NCBI RefSeq assembly: GCF_038096165.1
Contig: NZ_CP151076.1
Location: 310,001 to 374,000, forward strand
Source of the DNA: Pseudomonas sp. G.S.17
GTDB taxonomy: Bacteria; Pseudomonadota; Gammaproteobacteria; Pseudomonadales; Pseudomonadaceae
DNA length: 64,000 bases
Reading direction: 5' to 3'
Part shown: one piece after another, positions 61,000 through 64,000 of the stretch
How the letters are laid out: each line of letters opens with the position of its first letter
How positions within the stretch are numbered: position 1 is the first letter of the stretch
Program-made: the position numbers and the translations under genes
The notes under the pieces: model-generated
What the model saw: the letters and a program-made list of their open reading frames with translations, nothing else
The model's database searches: none
What the model was told of the DNA's origin: nothing

Positions 61000-61142
61000 C
61001 CCCTCGGGCCGTTGATTTTAAGGCGCATAGCAGGTTTGTTGTACGTGTGAGGTGCGCTGCAAGGCCGGTTTCAGTTGCAGGATAAGCTTTTATGTACGTG
61101 GACCTATGCAGGATTTCATACGTCGAGTATTCTCAAATTGGC

Positions 61143-61163
61143 TGTGGATAATGCTGTGGATAA
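61143..61163. promoter_or_regulatory. two perfect DnaA-box-like sites
   Basis: TGTGGATAA occurs at 61143-61151 and again at 61155-61163, both perfect inverses of TTATCCACA. They lie 70 bp before the three-gene operon. Confidence 0.5.
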
Positions 61164-61198
61164 GAACGAAAGGGATGTAGCGTAGGTCTGACGGATGT

Positions 61199-61221
61199 GG
61201 GAGAATTCGCTCCCCTTTTTT
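61199..61221 (+). terminator. terminator-like hairpin 15 bp before a start codon
   Basis: GGGAG/CTCCC with an AATTCG loop is followed by C and six T residues. It may insulate the following operon from upstream transcription or act as a leader attenuator. Confidence 0.5.
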
Positions 61222-61235
61222 AGCTGAGTCCAGGG

Positions 61236-62042
61236 ATGAAAGAGCGATTTGAATCTCCACCACTCGTGGAGCTCATTGCGGAAATACGGTGGATGGTTGA
61301 GGCCGGCGCGTCCTCCCATGTCCCGTTTTTCCACAATTCAGGGACCCATCCTTACGAAGAATTCTTCACTCGACTGTTGCCCCTGTTGGCTGACAGAGGG
61401 TATGGAGCTTCAGAGAGAATGGTTCCGGTCGGCTTCCCTTTAATTCATCAGCACCCTGTGATTCGCTATCAGAAAGGCGGAGCTTCAGTGTCTGGCCAGG
61501 ACAAGAGCGCTTCTGCGCTGTTTCAGGCCGGGGTTGGGATTTTTACGGTTAATGCTGTACAGCCCTACAACAGCTGGGATCAGTTTAGACCTGTTGTTCA
61601 GATGGGCTTGGAAGCGCTGGTTACTGCCAAGCCTGATAGGGCTGGCGGCTTCACCGTTTCGCTACGCTATGTGGACGCTTTCAAAGAGGAACTGACCGAG
61701 GGCCGTACGCATCGGGAGTTTTTGGAAGAGGTTTTGGGGATCCAGATCATTGTTCCTGAAGCCTTGAGGTCTATATCCGTAGATGGTTCTACCGTGGTCC
61801 CTATGCTCCACCTAGTAACTCCGCTTGCGTTTGGCTTTTTGCAAATTCAGTTCGCTGAAGGCGAGTTGTCAGGCGAACGAGTTTATTTGATGGAGAACGT
61901 TGTGACGGTTACTGAGCCCTACGACGGAAATGTAGAGCGCATGATGCTAGCATTGGATGAGGCCCGGGCGGTCGTTCACAAGAGCTTTGTAGGAATGACA
62001 CGTCCAATTCATAAAAAAATGAAATTGTCGGAGGGTCAATAA
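61236..62042 (+). CDS. TIGR04255-family protein
   Basis: A 268-aa protein. The start MKERFESPPLVELIAEIRWM is the hallmark of the sporadically distributed TIGR04255 family (PPLVE.IAEIRW), and the C-terminus DEARAVVHKSFVGMTRPIHK fits its end (helix, then FxGMT-like). The biochemical function of the family is unknown; it occurs in small patchy operons. The DNA has lower GC content than the core genes. It is the first of three same-strand genes with almost no spacing (the next ATG follows the stop directly). The SD is weak (CCAGGG). Confidence 0.85.
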   Translation: MKERFESPPLVELIAEIRWMVEAGASSHVPFFHNSGTHPYEEFFTRLLPLLADRGYGASERMVPVGFPLIHQHPVIRYQKGGASVSGQDKSASALFQAGVGIFTVNAVQPYNSWDQFRPVVQMGLEALVTAKPDRAGGFTVSLRYVDAFKEELTEGRTHREFLEEVLGIQIIVPEALRSISVDGSTVVPMLHLVTPLAFGFLQIQFAEGELSGERVYLMENVVTVTEPYDGNVERMMLALDEARAVVHKSFVGMTRPIHKKMKLSEGQ

Positions 62043-62675
62043 ATGGCGACTCTTGCATCGGGGTTTAGCCCTCGGTACGCGACGTTCAGTTCGAGCAGCT
62101 CTCGCTTCTCCGAGACAGCTACTCCAAAATTCGACATTCAGGTGTTCATAGAGTGGGCGATGACGTGCGGGACCGATGTTTTTCGCATACTTCAAGATGT
62201 CATAGAACGGCTTGAGGCTGCATGCGTAGAAGCATCCTTTCGGCCGTCTTATAGATTGCCATCTCCATACATGACGCTAAGCCTCACAGAGATGCACGAG
62301 GATATCGCCAAGAAAAGCTACATCGAAAGCATCGGTTCTTCTTTGGGCGCAGAAGTGGCTGCTCGACTTCGAGCTTTGGCTGATACCGACGCTGGTTGGG
62401 ATGGTAGCGACGCCGAGGCGATGTCTCTTGACTCGTTGTCATCCTTGGAGACGTTCTTCAGGACAGCGGGTCGCTTCTCCGACGATATCGGTTTTTTCCT
62501 TGGCTACGAGGGCGAAATATTGATCAACTGGGAGGACCGCACTGGGTCCCTTATTGATATGTCGTTTTTCGATGGCTATGCCGAAATTTCTTCGGACTTG
62601 GAAGATCGTCGGTTTGCGATTCATGACCCAGATCTTTACCACCGATTTGCCAATAAAAACTTAATACAGGCGTAG
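62043..62675 (+). CDS. hypothetical protein with GWDG-type domain
   Basis: A 210-aa protein starting directly after the upstream stop codon, with GGAGGG inside the end of the first gene as SD. The C-terminal part has DAGWDGSDAEAMSLDSLSSL ... GRFSDDIGFFLGYEGEILIN, a pattern (GWDG, then helix, then dG.i.l.W strands) that I know from unrelated hypothetical proteins in bacterial accessory operons. The N-terminus is Ser-rich and polar. No membrane segment. Function unknown. Confidence 0.75.
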   Translation: MATLASGFSPRYATFSSSSSRFSETATPKFDIQVFIEWAMTCGTDVFRILQDVIERLEAACVEASFRPSYRLPSPYMTLSLTEMHEDIAKKSYIESIGSSLGAEVAARLRALADTDAGWDGSDAEAMSLDSLSSLETFFRTAGRFSDDIGFFLGYEGEILINWEDRTGSLIDMSFFDGYAEISSDLEDRRFAIHDPDLYHRFANKNLIQA

Positions 62676-62683
62676 GTGGTTGT

Positions 62684-63184
62684 TTGACTGAAGGGATTTT
62701 TTCGAGCTCTAAGGAATTAGTTGCGCTCGACAGCTCAGAGGTTGTAGCCCGCGCGCTCTTTACCCCGCAATGGGATGAGAGAGTGCAGCGTGGTTCACCT
62801 GGCTGCTTCAAAAGAAACAATACTTCTGTGACCCGTCACAACGGGTTGACCTTCTCCGAGGTTCTCTCATACCTAAAATCCGATGTGGAGAAGCCAGGAA
62901 CTCCCGTTGTGGTTCGGGCGGTGGGCATAATATCTGTGGGGGAAATCAAAGCTATCGGATTGGGTAATCCAGATCCCGTGTACTTTGAGGTGTTTGAGCA
63001 GGCAACAGATAGCAACCCAGCTCATGCAGAAATTTATCCCTTTTCCCAAGCGGTACGCGCACAGCCTAACAAGGAGGTCTCTAAGGGGCTTAGCCGTCAG
63101 ATCTCCAATGCCCTAGATATAACAATAGTATCGCCGACCGGAGAGATCGAAGGGCGCAGCCCGCCCGCGTACTCAGTCAGATGA
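62684..63184 (+). CDS. hypothetical protein, third gene of the operon
   Basis: A 166-aa protein with a TTG start (62684) preceded by TAGGTGG; 8 bp after the previous stop. The N-terminus SSEVVARALFTPQWDERVQ and the later GCFKRNNTSVTRHNG resemble a family of small unknown proteins with the pattern RALF.P ... F ... SVxR. The rest includes TPVVVRAVGIISVGEIKAIG. The stop overlaps the end of the convergent integrase gene by 12 bp. I assign no function. Confidence 0.7.
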   Translation: MTEGIFSSSKELVALDSSEVVARALFTPQWDERVQRGSPGCFKRNNTSVTRHNGLTFSEVLSYLKSDVEKPGTPVVVRAVGIISVGEIKAIGLGNPDPVYFEVFEQATDSNPAHAEIYPFSQAVRAQPNKEVSKGLSRQISNALDITIVSPTGEIEGRSPPAYSVR

Positions 63185-64000
63185 CGGGTTAACCGTAGGC
63201 ACACTCATATCATAGATATCCATCATTGATTCATCGCGGTGCCCAGATGCTTCCTGTTTGTCGGCCCGGGTGCCTACCGTGTCGGTAATACCCTTGCGCT
63301 TGAAGTCATGCAGGCCAAATCGCTGCTCTTCGGTCATAACACCTGCCTTGATCGCCTGAACGACAAGGCGCTGAAATGCTGTATCTAGCCCTGACTTCGA
63401 TAGAGGCCGACCAGTGGCCGATACGATTAGCATCCGCTGATCGGCGCGCATTGGCACAGGCACTTTCTTTCTCGCCCATATCTCCGATCTAATAGCCTTC
63501 GCGGCGCTCCACGCGGCGCGTAAGCGCGGTGTCCATCGAACAATGTTGTCACGGCTGCCCTTGCGGCGGTTGGTCAGCACGCCTTTTTCAAGTTCATTCT
63601 CATCCGTAAGCGTAATCGTTTCGATACCGCGCAGACGGCACAGATACCCGATTTCCATCACGTACCAAAGATATGGCGAGCAGGCACCAGCCTGGCCGCG
63701 AGTCAGCTTGCCCTGCTGATGGGCATACTTGATTAGGTCGACCATGACTGTGGTATCTGGGAGCCTGCGCCGCTTCCGCTCTTTCGGTGCCTCGATCCCT
63801 TTCGCCGGGTTCACCTCAACAAATCCACGGTTACGTCCCCACTGCATCACTCGGCGCAAATAGCGCAGGGCGTGTGCCGCCTTTGATGGCGCGCCCTCCT
63901 GGGCGATCTTATCGATGATCCTTTGCACCAGCGCCGGCGTGAACTTCTTCACAGCCAAATCCCCCAGCGGTTTCTGCAGCTTAGTAGGGAAGGTGAGAAG
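63173..64000 (-). CDS. tyrosine recombinase/phage integrase (5' partial)
   Basis: The frame is open to the window edge, so the N-terminus is missing; in-frame TTG at 63958 is a leucine codon, not a convincing start. The visible part includes a SAM-like domain (TPALVQRIIDKIAQEG) and the catalytic domain: CRLRGIETITLTDE (first Arg), LHDFKRKGITD (His with Arg/Lys), SGHRDESMMDIYD (second His and catalytic Tyr). It resembles XerC/phage-type integrases. It probably belongs to the second element, whose tRNA-side border is at 60999. Confidence 0.85.
   Translation of the reverse strand, partial: LLTFPTKLQKPLGDLAVKKFTPALVQRIIDKIAQEGAPSKAAHALRYLRRVMQWGRNRGFVEVNPAKGIEAPKERKRRRLPDTTVMVDLIKYAHQQGKLTRGQAGACSPYLWYVMEIGYLCRLRGIETITLTDENELEKGVLTNRRKGSRDNIVRWTPRLRAAWSAAKAIRSEIWARKKVPVPMRADQRMLIVSATGRPLSKSGLDTAFQRLVVQAIKAGVMTEEQRFGLHDFKRKGITDTVGTRADKQEASGHRDESMMDIYDMSVPTVNPSSD

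Overview
The window looks like the chromosome of a Pseudomonas of the fluorescens lineage. The basis is high-GC coding sequence, dense REP palindromes of the usual Pseudomonas types (built on GAGCGAGCTTGCTCGCGA, GACCGGCTTTAGCCGG, GGAGGCTTGCCCGCGA and GAGCGGATTTATCCGCGA), an OprD-type porin, and gene orders known from Pseudomonas (agmatine deiminase with an OprD-family porin; rml genes with dctBD; cysQ-nudE-yrfG-LysM-LysR-fdhD). Assignments come from reading the translations; no database search was run.

Layout. 0-1.6 kb: the end of an RBBP9-type serine hydrolase and a short, aberrant sigma-54 activator-like ATPase. 1.6-8.3 kb: an accessory block of structured leader DNA, a small secreted protein, an unknown 327-aa protein and an RHS/YD-repeat protein split into two translationally coupled genes. 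8.4-13.4 kb: sulfur/sulfonate scavenging genes (orphan MetQ, TauD-like dioxygenase, ABC ATPase, permease and binding protein). 13.7-24.6 kb: a DUF3077-type protein, an AAA ATPase, a TriABC-like RND efflux operon with two adaptor proteins, a RecQ-type helicase, a thioesterase, a glycine-zipper protein and an orphan RelE-like ORF. 24.6-35.5 kb: a YdeP-type molybdopterin oxidoreductase with fdhD, a LysR regulator, Kbp, YrfG, NudE, CysQ, a thioesterase and the DctB/DctD two-component system. 35.5-36.2 kb: a triplicated REP unit carrying the end of rfbD. 36.2-39.6 kb: the dTDP-rhamnose operon rfbBACD. 39.9-54.3 kb: a three-domain aminotransferase, AguA, an OprD-family porin, an AraC regulator, small proteins, an Aer-like chemoreceptor, a YcaC-like hydrolase, a CAP-domain protein, a PH-domain protein and a second DUF3077 gene behind a highly structured leader.

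54.4-64 kb is a mobile region at a tRNA-Thr(TGT) site. Two partial copies of the tRNA 3' end (54497-54519 and 60951-60999), each with a terminator on the minus strand, bracket an island. The island holds an archaeo-eukaryotic primase/SF2 helicase fusion of the TOTE type, an ICE-type tyrosine recombinase with a small overlapping partner, and a P4-type integrase. A second element begins at about 61.0 kb with a compact three-gene operon (a TIGR04255-family protein plus two unknowns), followed by another tyrosine recombinase cut by the window edge. The three-gene operon and the primase-helicase are the best candidates for undescribed or poorly described conflict (defence) systems; that function is inferred from context and family, not shown.
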